Source: Salvator merianae (taxonomy: Eukaryota > Chordata > Lepidosauria > Squamata > Teiidae). From it: a stretch of 64,000 bases of DNA. A program made the translations under genes and the position numbers. Where the stretch lies: NCBI GenBank assembly GCA_003586115.2, contig QVOM02000126.1, positions 58,243,362 to 58,307,361 on the forward strand, read 5' to 3'. Numbering within the stretch: the first letter of the stretch is position 1; every line of letters starts with the position of its first letter. This document shows, one piece after another, positions 21,495 through 33,589 of the stretch. Under the pieces are notes generated by a model. That model was not told the origin of the DNA. It did no database searches and worked only from the letters and a program-made list of their open reading frames with translations.

Positions 21495-22715
21495 GGTGTC
21501 CATGAAGAGGTTTAGCACAGAGACTACCTTGGTCACCCTAATGGGTGACCTTTATCAGGAGAGAGACAGGGGTAATGTGACCCTTTTGGTTCTCCTTTAT
21601 CTCTCAGCAGCTTTCAATACTGTTGACCATGTTATCCTGCTATAGAGCAACTTCAGGACTTGAGACTTGAAAGGGTTGTTCTACAGTGGTTCACTTCCTA
21701 TATCTGAGACAGGCTCCAGAATGTAGCAATGGAGGATTTGTGTTCAATGCTGTGGGAACTCTAATGTGGAGTTCCACAGGGGGAGGTTTCCAGGAGTTTT
21801 GGAGTGAGATGCCGTAGTACGCTGATGACACTCAGTTCTATTTCTCCATTCCTTCTGAGTCAGGAGAGGCAGTTCAGGTGCTTAATTGCTGCCTGGAAGC
21901 AGTAATGGACTGGATGTGGACCAGTAAATTGAAGCTGAATCCAGACAAGACGGAGGTACTGTGTGTCATGGGGTCTCGAATCCATGAAGTTAAGGGGCAT
22001 GCAATTCTGGATGGAGCTGTTTTGCCCCAGAAAGAATGGGTGCATGATCTGAGGGTGCTTCTGGGGTCATTGCTGTCATTTGAGGCCTATGGATAGGGAC
22101 AACTTGTCCACAGTGATCCACACTCTGGTAAACTCCGGATTATGCTAATATAATGCACTCCAAATGGGGTTACCTTTGAAGACAGTTCAGAAGCTGGACC
22201 TGGTGCAGAATGCAGCAGCTTGACTGCTGTTGGGAGCTTCTGGCTGGATGCACATCATTCTGGTCCCGAAAGATCTGTGCTGGGTACCGATTTGTTACCA
22301 AGCCCAATTCAAGAAGTTGATGTTAAAACATAAAGCCCTAAATGGTTTGGGCCATGATTATCTGAAGGAGCACCTTCTCCTGCGCAAATATTAAGATCAC
22401 AAGGTGAGGACATTTCAGATGTGCAAAGGTGGTAGCACAAGGGAGGGCTTTTTTCTGTGGTGACCTCCAAACTCTGGAACAGCTTTCCTCTGGAGGTACA
22501 TGAGGTGCCAACTTTACATGTCTTTTGGTGCCTGGTTTAAAGCCTACCTCTTCACCCAGGCCTTTGATGCTTAGCTTCCTCTAAGTGTTGCCCTGCCAGA
22601 GAGGAAGGGAGGGAGAGCTATATTTTAATGGCCACTGTTTTATGGTTTTACTCTTTTCTTGTGACCCACCCTGGAACCTTCAGATGAAGGGTGGGATATA
22701 GAAAGGCAGGAAGGC

Positions 22716-22716
<1 letters not shown>
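21495..22716 (+). mobile_element. L2 LINE, 5'-truncated, decayed
   Basis: Plus-strand translation gives L2 ORF2 in order: TTLVTLMGDLYQERDRGNVT, LLYLSAAFNTVDHVIL, GVPQG near 21775, a decayed YADDTQ motif as TLMTLS / ADDTQF near 21820, VMDWMWTSKLKLNPDKTEV, and KALNGLGHDYLKEHL. It closes with the FRAF/FKAYLFTQAFDA C-terminus near 22545. The 3' untranslated region ends in a GGGTGGGATATAGAAA tail that leads into a GAAA microsatellite. Several frameshifts and stops make it inactive. The longest open part is 21878-22096. Confidence 0.9.
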
Positions 22717-22782
<66 letters not shown>

Positions 22783-22784
22783 AA
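22716..22784 (+). repeat. (GAAA)n microsatellite at the L2 3' tail
   Basis: About 17 perfect GAAA units follow the L2 tail directly, suggesting the array was seeded by the element's own tail. Confidence 0.97.
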
Positions 22785-24712
22785 CCCTGTTCCAAGATGG
22801 TTGATGGTAATCTGCCTAACAAGTATGTAAATACTGCACCAATTTAAATCATACAGGAGAGGCATAGAAATGAGACAGTGGGTATTTAAAACTGGTTTGA
22901 AGGAGACCATAGCTGAATGCCAGCAGTTTTGCCGTAGGATGGGGTGTGGAAATGGTGTTGTTTATGCAGTCGTTTGCAGTCTACCTTGCCAGTTTCCCAC
23001 TGCAGAGTGCAAAACACAAAGGAATAGTAAGGCCACAGAGAATGAAGAGCAGAGCTTAATCTGCACAATGGGAAAGGGGAAAGTGCACTTGAACTGCTCT
23101 GTCTGCACTTTCCCCAAATCCTGTCCCCAATACAAATGAAAGGACATTCCTAATCTCTTTAATTATAGGCAGAATGACTACTATATGATCAACATCTCTA
23201 ATGCATTTAGCTCGACATCTAGACAGGAAAGGTGTTACGCACTTCCATGCATTCACCAGGTGGGAGCATCTGCCAATAAATCACAGGAAGAGATGCCAAC
23301 CCATACTGCAAACTGTAGTATTACTCAGTGCAACTTGAAACAGGTCCATCCAAAAAGCCATCATCACAAAACTGGAAAGGAAAGTATTGTTTCCAGGAAG
23401 CAGTTTCCAGTTACATTGGCACCAATATGAAATATAGCATTTTCTGGGATTTTTTCCTGTGAAGGAGCCTTAGGCTAGGCTTCCACTCACTGGTACAAGG
23501 GGCTTCATCCAGGATGTGCATGGGAGGTGCTGTGTTCACCATCCAACAGAACACATCCTTGTCTCCATTTCAGATCAAAAAGGAACAGCCTCCATTGAGG
23601 ACAGCAAAATTGCACCTTCAAAAATGGCACCTCCATTGGGGATCACAACTGAAAATGGGGTGACATGATTGCCGTGAAGCACTTTATGCCACCTCAAGTG
23701 GAGATGTGGTGGCAGAAGGCATGTTGTAGGGTGTCTTGTCCCTTAAATGAAGACATGGTCTTAGGATTGGCAGGATATGTGCACATAGTACATGTTTCAT
23801 CCCCATCCCTCCCTCTGCAAAAAATATTGTTGCCAGATATTTCCATGTTCCTACCTTTTTGAGAGCTTACTGGTGGTGTTCTGAAAAGCAGATAGGAGGA
23901 GAAGGGCAGAGTGGCCCCAATTAATACTTGGACCCAAAGCAATGTGCTGTCAGAGCAAAGACTATGGCTTGTCTTTGTTGGAAGTACTGCAGATTGACCA
24001 AAGAACCAAATCTAAGTAACAATAGATTAAGGATAGAAGGGCAACCAGTAGATGGAGATTTGAGAGGAAAACAGAAGGGGATAGTGAAACATTTGAAGGA
24101 AGTGGGAAGTGACCAGGAGAGAAATCAGGTATTAGCAATCTTCCATATCTGTTAAGTTAGGGGGGTGGGTTTACTGAGGGAGACAGTATAAATGTATTGA
24201 GTTGTTGGATTTTCAATGTTTTATTTCTAATTTGTTTTGATTTTGTAAAAATAAAAAATAATAAAAACAAAAATAACAAATAACAAATACCAAAAAAAGA
24301 ACCAAAGAAGGGCCCTTCTTCCATTCCACTCTTACCAGGATGTAACTGTTTCTTTACTCCTTGCTCTCCTCACCGCAATCATTCATGCCTTAAGATTGTG
24401 GAGGAGGTTCAAAAATCCAAAATTCACACCTCCCTTCGTGCCACCATCACTTTTGGTTTGGAGAAATCAAGTGAGTCTTTCAGTCACACCTTAACTGCCC
24501 TATAGGTCCTAATGCATTGATCGGTGATTATTCCAGAAGATTTCCTTAAGTGCTATGTCAATTGTGTGGTAATTATGTGGAATCTTCCAGAAAATTTAGA
24601 AGGTTCATGAGGACCTGGATCCATGTTTTTGCATCCCTGGAGAGCCCAAGATTCATTGGTTTCATCTGTTTCAGTCTCTGCACACATACATGAATGGGGA
24701 AAGGTTAGTGGC
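22785..24712. other. Unassigned DNA
   Basis: 23463-23700 has GC-richer wording with loosely inverted ends (GGCTTCCACTCACTGG / CAAGTGGAGATGTGG) and might be another degraded TIR element. The rest has no recognised feature. Confidence 0.4.

Positions 24713-24764
<52 letters not shown>
24713..24764 (+). repeat. (ATT)n microsatellite
   Basis: About 17 ATT units. It produces false Tyr- or Ile-rich open frames. Confidence 0.98.
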
Positions 24765-24766
<2 letters not shown>

Positions 24767-26280
24767 TATTATTTATTTGCATCAGTTATATGCATCAGTA
24801 TTTTTTTGTATTGCAGCAATATCAAAAGCAGTAAAACGTTTATTCATATGTAGAGTGTTCAACAAGAAAAACAAACGTATAAAGATGCTCTTTATTTAAC
24901 TTCTGTTTCCATTACTGCTTTATAACATCCCACCATCATTAGTTTTGTCTTTAGCTAAACATGTTATATGGAACGAAAAACATAGTTCTAGGAACTTATC
25001 TTTATCTTGTACTATAAAGGATTGTTATGGTTTGCTTGCAGTTTTTCCATAGTTGCTAGACACTAAATTTTGTCATAACATAATTATAAAGATAGGTTAC
25101 TGTAAGTTTTCCAAGATTTATCAATGTCTAATCTCACTGCTACCAGCAAAAAAACCTGATTAAATTTTATTTAAAAGCTATTGCTTCTAGCATGAAATGA
25201 TCTGTGGTTTCACAGCACTTCCAAGGAGAGGCACCTATGACAAAACAGAAGATCCATTTTGTGGGTGTATAAACATGTGTGTGCTATAACAGTAGTCCAA
25301 AGCACAAAGCCATGGGTTTCGTGTGGCTTATTCACACACTGTGTAATCAGTATAAACTGCCCAGGTCTTCTCATTCCTACAGTGGTAGTTTGCATAAACA
25401 ATGCACATATACTTTCACATTAATTATCCAGTTTGTATAACCACCACCACCACAATTTTTGCAGTATTTGAACAAGGACATTCCTTGTTTAAGGTCAGCA
25501 ATGGTATCAGTATCTGACCAACTGTTTTTATAGGTTAACAGGTAGCTTTTCCAGCTGGTAACCTTCAAGTACATTTTGGGGGTGTATTTCTACCCCAGTC
25601 TTTCAAGAAAGCTTGTTATTCGGCGATCTTTATTCCTACAGTCCTGTAAATTTAGGGGACTGTTAAAAAAACCCTCCTTGTATATTTAAGGCAGTGCCAG
25701 CTTTTAAAGATTCATGATTTGGCCTTGAAAGTGGGAGAACTGTGGGGTGGTAAGATACCCCAATATAAGTTAATGTAATTTTTTTGTCAGAGCTTTTGTT
25801 TTCTTTTTTTAGATGCCTATTTGATACCCTCCTTTCAAGCTACCTATTGTTTATTTTGCATCCAGAGGTAAGGTGCCTCGTTAGCTTGATTGATAGCTTT
25901 AAAAAAAACTAGTTTTCAGAGAGTCCTAATTTCTTTTCAGACTTGCTTGCTCTACAGGCCAATTATCTCAGCAGACATTCTTCTGAAGCGAATTTTTCTG
26001 GTTAAGCTTCATATCTTGTTAACTCTTTCAGTGCAAATTAACTATTTCCTGGCATTTTTAAATTTTCTCCACAGAATTAAATGTTATGTAACCTCTAAAC
26101 TGAAGATTTGGGGGCAACAAAGAGTTAATAGACATTGCCTGGGTTAGATGCAGACTATGCGGGGGGGGGGGGATATAAACCTATCTTCCACGACTGATTT
26201 TCTGTTAATTTTTCAACATTTGTAGCTGTGGGGTGGGAATCTACCCCACCAGTGTAAAACCATACATTTTTCCACCTATA
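24765..26280. other. AT-rich non-repetitive DNA
   Basis: No repeat family is seen except a G12 run at about 26161. The part 25840-26120 is rich in homeodomain-type AATTA words and looks like conserved non-coding DNA; see findings. No coding signal is seen. Confidence 0.4.
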
Positions 26281-26741
26281 TAAATAAATGGGTGAGGTGT
26301 CCGGCTATGATGGAGAAGCAAGCCAGGTTGGAGCTTGTCCAGGTCAGCTGGCCAAGCTGAGTGGGCCATGCAGGGTGATCAGGCAGCAGGTAGGAGATGA
26401 GACTGAACCAGCACCCAACCCATGCTGATCCTGTGCAGCACTGGCTCATTGTTCTCCTTCTGCTGCCCTGGTCATCAACCGCTGCTGCCCTAGCAGCCAT
26501 GGCTCCTGTGGGAGACTGAGCAGTGCAGTGCTGAAAACCAGACCCATTGCTCATCTCCGGAGCTGCCTTTGGCCTCTTCACTTGGCACCTGTAACCACAG
26601 ATTACTAAGAGAAGCCAAGGCTGACAGGAAGGGAGCAACATGGACAGGAGAAGGAGACCCTGGTCCTATCAAAAGGCTAAGCAGGAGCTAAATGGGGTGG
26701 ACACTGCCTCAGCCCTGCTTCTAGGTCTGTCCCCAGCTGTC

Positions 26742-26742
<1 letters not shown>

Positions 26743-26804
<62 letters not shown>
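26743..26804 (+). repeat. Compound (AC)n(AG)n microsatellite
   Basis: About 15 AC units to 26772 run directly into about 16 AG units. Confidence 0.98.
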
Positions 26805-26808
<4 letters not shown>

Positions 26809-27125
26809 GAAGCACCTCAGAGACAGTAAAGGATAGTCCTTGTGTTCTGATCCCATCTCTAATCCACCTTTTCTAGCCTAGTTTTCCCTGGGTGCTGTCC
26901 TGTCAGGGAAGGAGGGTTACATCTTAAATATGTTTTAGGAATATTCTATATATTTTATCTTTTTATTGTCACCCACCCTGTGACCTTCTGGTGAATTCTT
27001 GAATGAATGAATGAATAAGACTAAAATATAAGGGGGGTGGGCAGGGTGGCATGTGGATGATCTCACCTGTGCAAACCATCTTTAGGCTGTCTCTAAGCCA
27101 GCTCAGAGGTGCTTCTATTATTTTT
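26803..27125. mobile_element. Family Z TIR element interrupted by an L2 3' end
   Basis: The left end TTAGAAGCACCTCAGAGACAG and the right end CTCAGAGGTGCTTCTA are inverted repeats. The segments on both sides of the L2 fragment match a second copy at 40165-40345, including TCTAATCC..CCACCTTTTCTAGC on the left, and GGTGGGCAG, GATCTCACCT and CCAGCTCAGAG on the right. It is non-coding. The L2 fragment is younger than this element. Confidence 0.7.
26876..27020 (+). mobile_element. L2 3' end fragment nested in family Z
   Basis: CCTGGGTGCTGTCCTGTCAG, TTTATTGTCACCCACCCTG and a final (GAAT)n tail match the 3' untranslated ends of the L2 copies at 22650 and 52150 (the latter inverted). It is strongly 5'-truncated, as usual for L2. 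Confidence 0.8.
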
Positions 27126-28257
27126 AATTGCATGTGAATGTGAGCCCAGTCTCTGCCAGTCTGACCAGCTGGCCTTTCCCAGCACACTTTTCTCAAGTGA
27201 GTCAATGTGTGACGGAACTATAGAATGTTCTCTCGATCTACAGAAAGTCACCTGATCTGTGGTGGGTAAGAATGATGCACGTATAGATATTTTATTATCT
27301 GATTGTACTTCTGTTCTTTTCTAGCCTTTGCTGCTGTCCAAAGCATACATTGGACATCTCATGTAAGAGCTCTCACAGCAGAGAAGAAATGCTGTGTCTC
27401 TTTTTTGGATGGGAATTTTTTTTTTAAAAAAAATATTATTTTAGCCTATTGGGTATACATGACTTTTTTCAGTTTTGAAAGAACAAGGCAGGGCTTGTAA
27501 TTCAGCTACAAATTAAAGTGATTCGAATTTTTCTGTAAAAATCACAGAGACCTTTATGCCTTTTGTACAGTCAGGAGAAGGAAAGCATTTTGAAGATCCT
27601 TCACTTGTTTTGAAAGAAAGCCTACAGAGCAAGCTGAAGACAAAACTTCAGGATAATTACTAAAGGTTAAATGCATGATTCTGTTTGCAGATTAAATAGC
27701 CTAATACTTTCTACTGGTGGTCCTCATTCCTAAAACACACCCACCCACTCCAGATTCCTACTGACTCTGGCAAGAGACTCATGGTGACCTACCTGGGTAT
27801 TTTAGGGCCAGAACTGTTGCTCAAGCCCTGGAAGCAGGAAGGATGTTGCTTGCATGTCCCCGCTGCCAGTCTCAATCATGCAGGAAGTGGCACTGGAAAT
27901 TGGCCATTCTCTATGCTCTTGGTATTAGGGCCTGGCAGATACGTGCTTCCAGTAAGTCTGTAAAGGGCAGCAGGGAAGGAGGATGGCAGAAAGGCACCAT
28001 CAGATCTCTAATTGTTCATGCTGCGCGTGCAAAGCGATTTCAACTACACTTTCTGCCCTTCTACAGCAGGGTGTTGGCCCAATGGGTGCGGGATTGTGCA
28101 ATCTGTTTACTGTGCCATGCAGATCCTTCCTCTATCATTATCTGTGGTTTCATTGTTCATTTTTAAGAATACCTGGTCTTTGATTTGATGCGCCATGTGA
28201 GATGAAGCTCTGAGAAAATTTTGGCAGATTCCCCACTTGCTCGTATAGTGGACCAGG
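27126..28257. other. Unassigned DNA
   Basis: No gene or repeat family is recognised. An acceptor-like TTCTGTTCTTTTCTAG ends at about 27325 but has no good partner donor. Confidence 0.45.
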
Positions 28258-29182
28258 AAGTGTACTAGGAGCCTCCCTTCCACATGGTGGTGTAGTCTAA
28301 GGGTGTGTTCAGATTAGCGATTTTTAAAATTGCCTGCATAAAAGGAGCAAATAATTCCTGGGCACACAGGAAAAAAGTCTTACACACACACTTACCTGAT
28401 GAAGCGATTCAGCAATCTAACATCACAGCCTGCAAAAGGTGTTGCTCACTGATTAGCCACTCCCCGCCTCTCTGCTGAAGCAGTTTCCAAGTCCTTAACT
28501 CCTTAACTGCCAGGGTTTTTCTGTCTGCAAAGCAAACGTCAGATCTCTCCCTCCCCACTTCTCCGATTCCCAGATGCATCGGGGAATCAGAGAATAAGGG
28601 AGGGAGAGATTTGACGTTTGCTTTGCAGACAGAAAAACCCTGGCAGCTAAGGACTTGGAGACTGCTTCAGCAGTGACGCAGGAAGTGGCGATGCCTCATT
28701 TGAACTGAAGCTTTTTATTAAAGCATTGGGGAATCGGAGAAGTGGAGAGGGAGAGATTTGCTGGCACGGGGAAGCTTTTCAAACCCCCTGCCTTCTGTAA
28801 TGAAAAAACGCACCCTGGATTTTAGTAGAGAGGCACTCTCTCCCACTCCTCACTGCTAAAGTCCTCTTTTAAGTACATAAAGCAGAGAATAGGAGTTTGA
28901 AAAGTTTCCCCACTGGAAAGACCTCACTGGTGCCCCTCCCTTCCTGCCCCACGGGTTCCTGCAAGGCTCTGATTAGTTGAGGTGCTCCCCAAGGTGACCC
29001 GAGAGCACTGAAGAGCTGAATATGGAAGAGTCGACCCAGGCTGCTGTGGAGAGGCACGAGGGTGACTTCCAGATAAGGCTTTTATGGACTCCCCAGCTTA
29101 GATGCACTCAGACTAAAATAGGCTGTTGATCACACCCTAAGGGAGGCTTCAGCCTGCGCGGAAGGGGGCTCCTAGTACACTT
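28258..29182. mobile_element. Nested inverted-repeat (fold-back) element
   Basis: A perfect 15-bp inverted pair (AAGTGTACTAGGAGC at 28258, GCTCCTAGTACACTT at 29168) encloses a second inverted pair (CTAAGGGTGTG near 28297, CACACCCTAAG near 29131). Inside these lies a ~95 bp-arm palindrome (28472-28673). A further partial copy of the right-arm sequence (GGGGAATCGGAGAAGTGGAG) lies at 28727. There is no coding capacity. The arrangement suits a non-autonomous DNA transposon inserted into, or built from, another one. Confidence 0.7.
28472..28673. repeat. Long palindrome, arms about 95 bp
   Basis: The left arm 28472-28571 starts CTGCTGAAGCAGTTTCCAAG. The right arm 28580-28673 ends with its complement (CTTGGAGACTGCTTCAGCAG). 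They match almost completely apart from a CCTTAACT duplication in the left arm near 28501 and a few substitutions. The spacer is under 10 bp. Confidence 0.9.
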
Positions 29183-30204
29183 ACTGGTCTGGTATACCAG
29201 CCAGTACAAAATCACCCTTTGGATGATTTGTAAAAAAGCATTATGGTTTGCTCTTTTTCACTTTATGATTTGCAATGCTTTCTCTTTTTGTTCTTTTTCT
29301 AACTTCTGATGAAATTGGAAGTGTTGTTTTTTTTAATCTTTTTTAAAGAAATGACTGCATCGCTTAAATTTCACTTTGCTTCACATCCAGTTAACAGTCT
29401 GGAAAATGGTCAGGGTGCACATACACACAGAGTGTGTGTTATTGGTCAGATTACATTTCCCCCTTTATGAGATTTATCATTAGCTATAACCATAGTGCCT
29501 CTACAAAGGGCTTGGGATGTCAGCAGAAGACTTCTATAAGAGACGACATCAGTATCCTATCACAAAGAGAGCCTTTTAAGTTAACGCTAAAGATAGCCTA
29601 CTCACGCTCCATGGAAGTAGCACTACTGAAATATAAACAAAAACCCCTCCACCCCAGACATTTTTGGTTATGTTTACAGATTAAATCTCAGGATGTGTAT
29701 ATTAGATGTTCTTGTTTCAGGATATTAATGGCAAAATGAACCTGTTTTTGATGTTTAAGTCACATTAATGTCTGATGGACTGTTAAAATGTTAAAGGCTA
29801 CATCAGCCTTACTGTACTGTGTGACATATGTTAGTCATACCATACTAGCTCAGGAATTTAGGATTGTTTATAATGAACATAAATGGACTGAATTTAAACC
29901 CCCAACAGTTTAATCATGTTAAGTTCCACTTCCTCCAGAAGGCAGCCTAAAAGAGTCAAACGAAACATGAAAAGCAGTTGGATTCTTATTTTACGAAACT
30001 AGTCTGGAGATATATGTGTATGCATGTCTATTTGCACATATATATGTGTTATGCACACACTTACACACATTCCTAGATGCGGCTTTATTTGCTGTATCCT
30101 ACGAGGTGCAATGCTCCAGCGAAGATCAGCCAAAGCACTCCAATTTATGCAATAAGGTTGAGGTTGGCCAATTTTTTTTTTTAAACCACTTACATCCTAA
30201 AACT
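29183..30204. other. Unassigned AT-rich DNA
   Basis: Contains the tail CTGGTCTGGTATACCAG at 29186, a motif shared with family X interiors. Otherwise no recognised content. Confidence 0.45.
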
Positions 30205-31180
30205 ATTAGCAACGTTATTTGTTTATTTGTCATTTGCTCAAGTTTATAACCTGTCCTACCAAGATGCAGTGTTCAGAGTGATTACATTTTTGATCCAATC
30301 TGTTTCCATTTGGATCAAAGGAAGGTTTGTCGGTATTGCACTCAGTGAGTTGGTACGCAGTGGGTGGAGGAGTTTCCTTCTGCACTCGTCCACACAGCCA
30401 CTACGGAGTGACGTGCTTGCAGAACAGGTGTAATGCATTTCTAAGGCCACATACTGGCTGCAACATTTTCTGTACCAATTTCAGTGGTTGTCCCACATGG
30501 AGCGCATTCCAATAATCAGTGCTACTGAAGTCAGGTTACTCCTCTTCAAAAATGGGCAGGCCTGACAGACTAGTTGGAGCTAAAGATGCTTATGTGTTTC
30601 TATCTGCCAAGGCCACATGTGCCACCAGTCACAACTACAGATTCAAGGGCATCAATTCCTGTATCTTGGACAATAAATACAATGTCATCCCATCCAGCAT
30701 CAGGGTTGATGCCAGTTTCTGGACTCAAAAACTGCGTGACCAGAAAGTTTCCCATCCTCTGGCTTCAGTTCAGTATTTTGGCTCTCATCTGCTCCCACAT
30801 GGAGCCCATGCAAGAATCGATCCAGGAATTCAACCATCTCCTCTGGTTCAGATGTAATGGGATATAATGCTGGGTGTCAGCAGCATTTTGAGGGCACCTC
30901 ATTTGAAAAGTATGAATAACTGTTCCCACCATTTTCATTTAGATGTTAAGTAGCATCAGGGACAAGACTGAACCCCGTGGGAGATGACTCCCAGGACTAC
31001 TGTCTCTAAACTGCCCAGCAAATAGGAACGGAGCCACCAGAATCACACGGAAAGCTTGCAAAACACAAATGGTAGGGTGCTGAGGAAGGGGCACAGCGTA
31101 TTTCTGCCATGTGGCATATTTCAAGCCTGTAAATCTGATCTGATCAATAAAAGTTGGTGCAGAAGCACCCTCGCCATCCA
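30205..31180 (-). mobile_element. L2-type LINE fragment
   Basis: On the minus strand LPRGSVLSLMLLNI (30939-31000) corresponds to the LPQGSVLSPMLFNIY reverse transcriptase motif. After it come a degraded catalytic segment (AADTQHYI, for YADDTQLY) and LNQRRWLNSWIDSCMGSMW. The 3' end near 30210 has the TTTATTTGT repeats and TATAACCTGTCC wording typical of L2-type tails. The frame is broken and the copy is inactive. Confidence 0.75.
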
Positions 31181-33338
31181 CATTTCACCAGCTTTTCCTG
31201 TGACAGGGACCCAGCTAATCCTCCATTCTGAAATAACATGAAATGGCTTTGCAGAACAGTTAACAGCAAATGCAGTAATCGGGAGAAGGTTATTTCTGGA
31301 ATTTATATTAGACTTGTCTTCTAAAGATTTCTAAGCAGAGTAGCTACTAACTCTCTCTAGCATCATGTCATCCTTAAAACAGTCCTGTGAGGTTGGTTGG
31401 GCTTACAGTAGAGATGGCAAATGGCCCAACACCCCCTAGTGGGCTTCATGACTGACTAAAGGCTTTAACATATACTGAAAATAGGAAGACATTTATAAGC
31501 ACACATGTGGGTACTGATTTCATTCCAAGGTGCAAAATCTTAAAAAGAAGGAAAAGGCAACAAATTACATGATGTCTTTTAAAAAATGCTAGTTTACATG
31601 TTACAGTAATTATGATCATTCAAACTTGAATAGGGAGCAGGTTATTAAGTTCTGAATATTTGCAGATACTAATGGCAACATGCAAAATACCAGTTTTAAA
31701 ATACTTTCCTAAATATGTTTTTCTCAGGCTAGATGCTGCCATTTATTTTTAAAAGTATATGGTACCAATTAAAGCAATCAGTTCTCAAGGCTATGGAAAG
31801 AATGTTAATAGTAATTTGTCCAGTAATGTCAAGAGCACTTCAGTTGACCCCACAAACCAAACATGAAAACTTCATCAGACAAGTGCAACTCCAGGGAGAT
31901 TTAGATAGCATTTTGTAATGTGAAAAGAGCTTATATGAAGCCACTAGGTTAGGGTTTCCTTCGAGTATTAGAAAGCCTTTGAACTCTGCTTGAACGAAAA
32001 CAAGAAGGCTGAAATCTTCCAGGAGTGACTCTTTTACAGAATCCATTGTAATGAATGAGAACCGAATAAGGAAAAACTTTGCTGGATTGCACACCGTTCC
32101 CAGAAAACACATAACTCTTCTTTTTGTATGCTATAGTCACAAGAATAACAATTGTCTAGGGACAAAGGGGGACCAGATGAAAATACAGATAGTTCTGTTG
32201 ACAAAGGTCGGAATGCTGTGTGGCTACAAGTAGTACAAGAATTTATAATGCTACTTCATGAAAGCAATATTGTAGAAATGTATTCATCAAAGGCATTGCA
32301 GAGTTCCAAACGACTGTCAGCATTTTTCAGTCTGGATTCAACTGATTTCCTTTTTTGGTTTTTTTGGCTTTTTGTAAGGCACCAAATCCATAGGTCTAAG
32401 CCACTGGATCAACCTCTAACAATGTTCACCTGCCAACTGGGAAACCTCTAAGGTGCCTTAGAGATGGTTCACAGGTGCAATCATTCACATATCAGTCTGT
32501 TCCTCCCTTTTCTCATGAACAATCCAGATTCAAAAAGGTGAATTAGGGATGGGATGAAAATGTGAGGGCCACACACCACCATCTTTAAAGCATTTTTTTT
32601 TTTACCACATGTGAATATTGCCTAAGCGTGGGAGAATTTAGAAAGCACATTTATGGTTGACATTGGCATGAAAAGAAATGGGAAGATTTTTTGCATTTCA
32701 GTAGACTTTTGGATGGATTGCAGCAGGGCAATGGATAGATACAGTGAGGATAAAGACAAATATCTGGTAAATGTTGTCACATATCTGGATCAGACTGGCT
32801 ACATGATATTGACCTCATGTCCACCTTGGCAAGTATGCTAAGTGACCGGGGGAGGGGGAAATATAAAAAGACCAAAGTGGATTGAAACCAGCTGCTACTT
32901 AACTTGCTATAAAGTCACCTGGATTTGACAAAAACATGTGGAAGGATCCCTTGCCAGTAAGCTCGTTCTGCTGACCAACATCGATCTGCCTGACATCTAC
33001 AAGGATGATCATAATTAAACAATTGCTTCAGAAGTGACTCCAGTCACAGTGCAGATAGATATTGTGGGAATCAATTTTTGAACTCCAGATCTGAAAGCAT
33101 CTAAGAGTCCCTTAAGGGGATGTTTTTCTAAGAGAAGTGGGACAGGAATCTTGTCCCTCCTTTACAAAAGATTTGGCACAATGCATCTCTTATTATGGAT
33201 TATGATAGTGGGCAGCATTCTCCATCAACCTGATTTTTCTGGCAGGAAATGTAACTGCCTCCTCTTCTTCTCCTGGGGAAATAGAAAAATAACCAATACA
33301 TTGACTGCCTTTTGTCCCTTCCTACCCTTGTTCTACAG
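31181..33338. other. AT-rich DNA without recognised features
   Basis: About 2.1 kb with only short poly(T) runs. No repeat family or coding homology is seen on either strand. Confidence 0.5.
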
Positions 33339-33394
33339 GCAGAAAGGCAGTTGGGGAGATGCTTTAGCATGCAAACCAGAGCTCAGGTAGTCAG
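33339..33394 (+). other. Candidate 56-nt exon (weak)
   Basis: A good acceptor (TCCCTTCCTACCCTTGTTCTACAG, ending 33338) is followed 56 nt later by GTCAG|GTGAGTATC, a near-consensus donor. One of three frames is open across the segment (AERQLGRCFSMQTRAQVV). No domain is recognised and no partner exon was found. The length is not a multiple of three. Treat as a hypothesis. Confidence 0.2.
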
Positions 33395-33589
33395 GTGAGT
33401 ATCAACAAAGGTATTAGGTCATTGTGGACACCATTTCTTGAATCCAACTCTTCCCTCAACATATGTGGGTTGCTTCCTCATTTCCTTCTTTGGTCATGGG
33501 GTACTGCCTTCCCACATGTACACCTACCTGCCTAGACGGAGCAGCTAAATTTAAACAATGTTTTCCTGAGTCTGCATTTTGAGGGTATG

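Noticed and set aside
22640..22910. Phe/Leu/Ser-rich minus-strand frames
   Set aside because: Reverse reading of the (GAAA)n array next to an L2 tail.
24623..24899. Tyr- or Ile-rich open frames
   Set aside because: Produced by the (ATT)n microsatellite.
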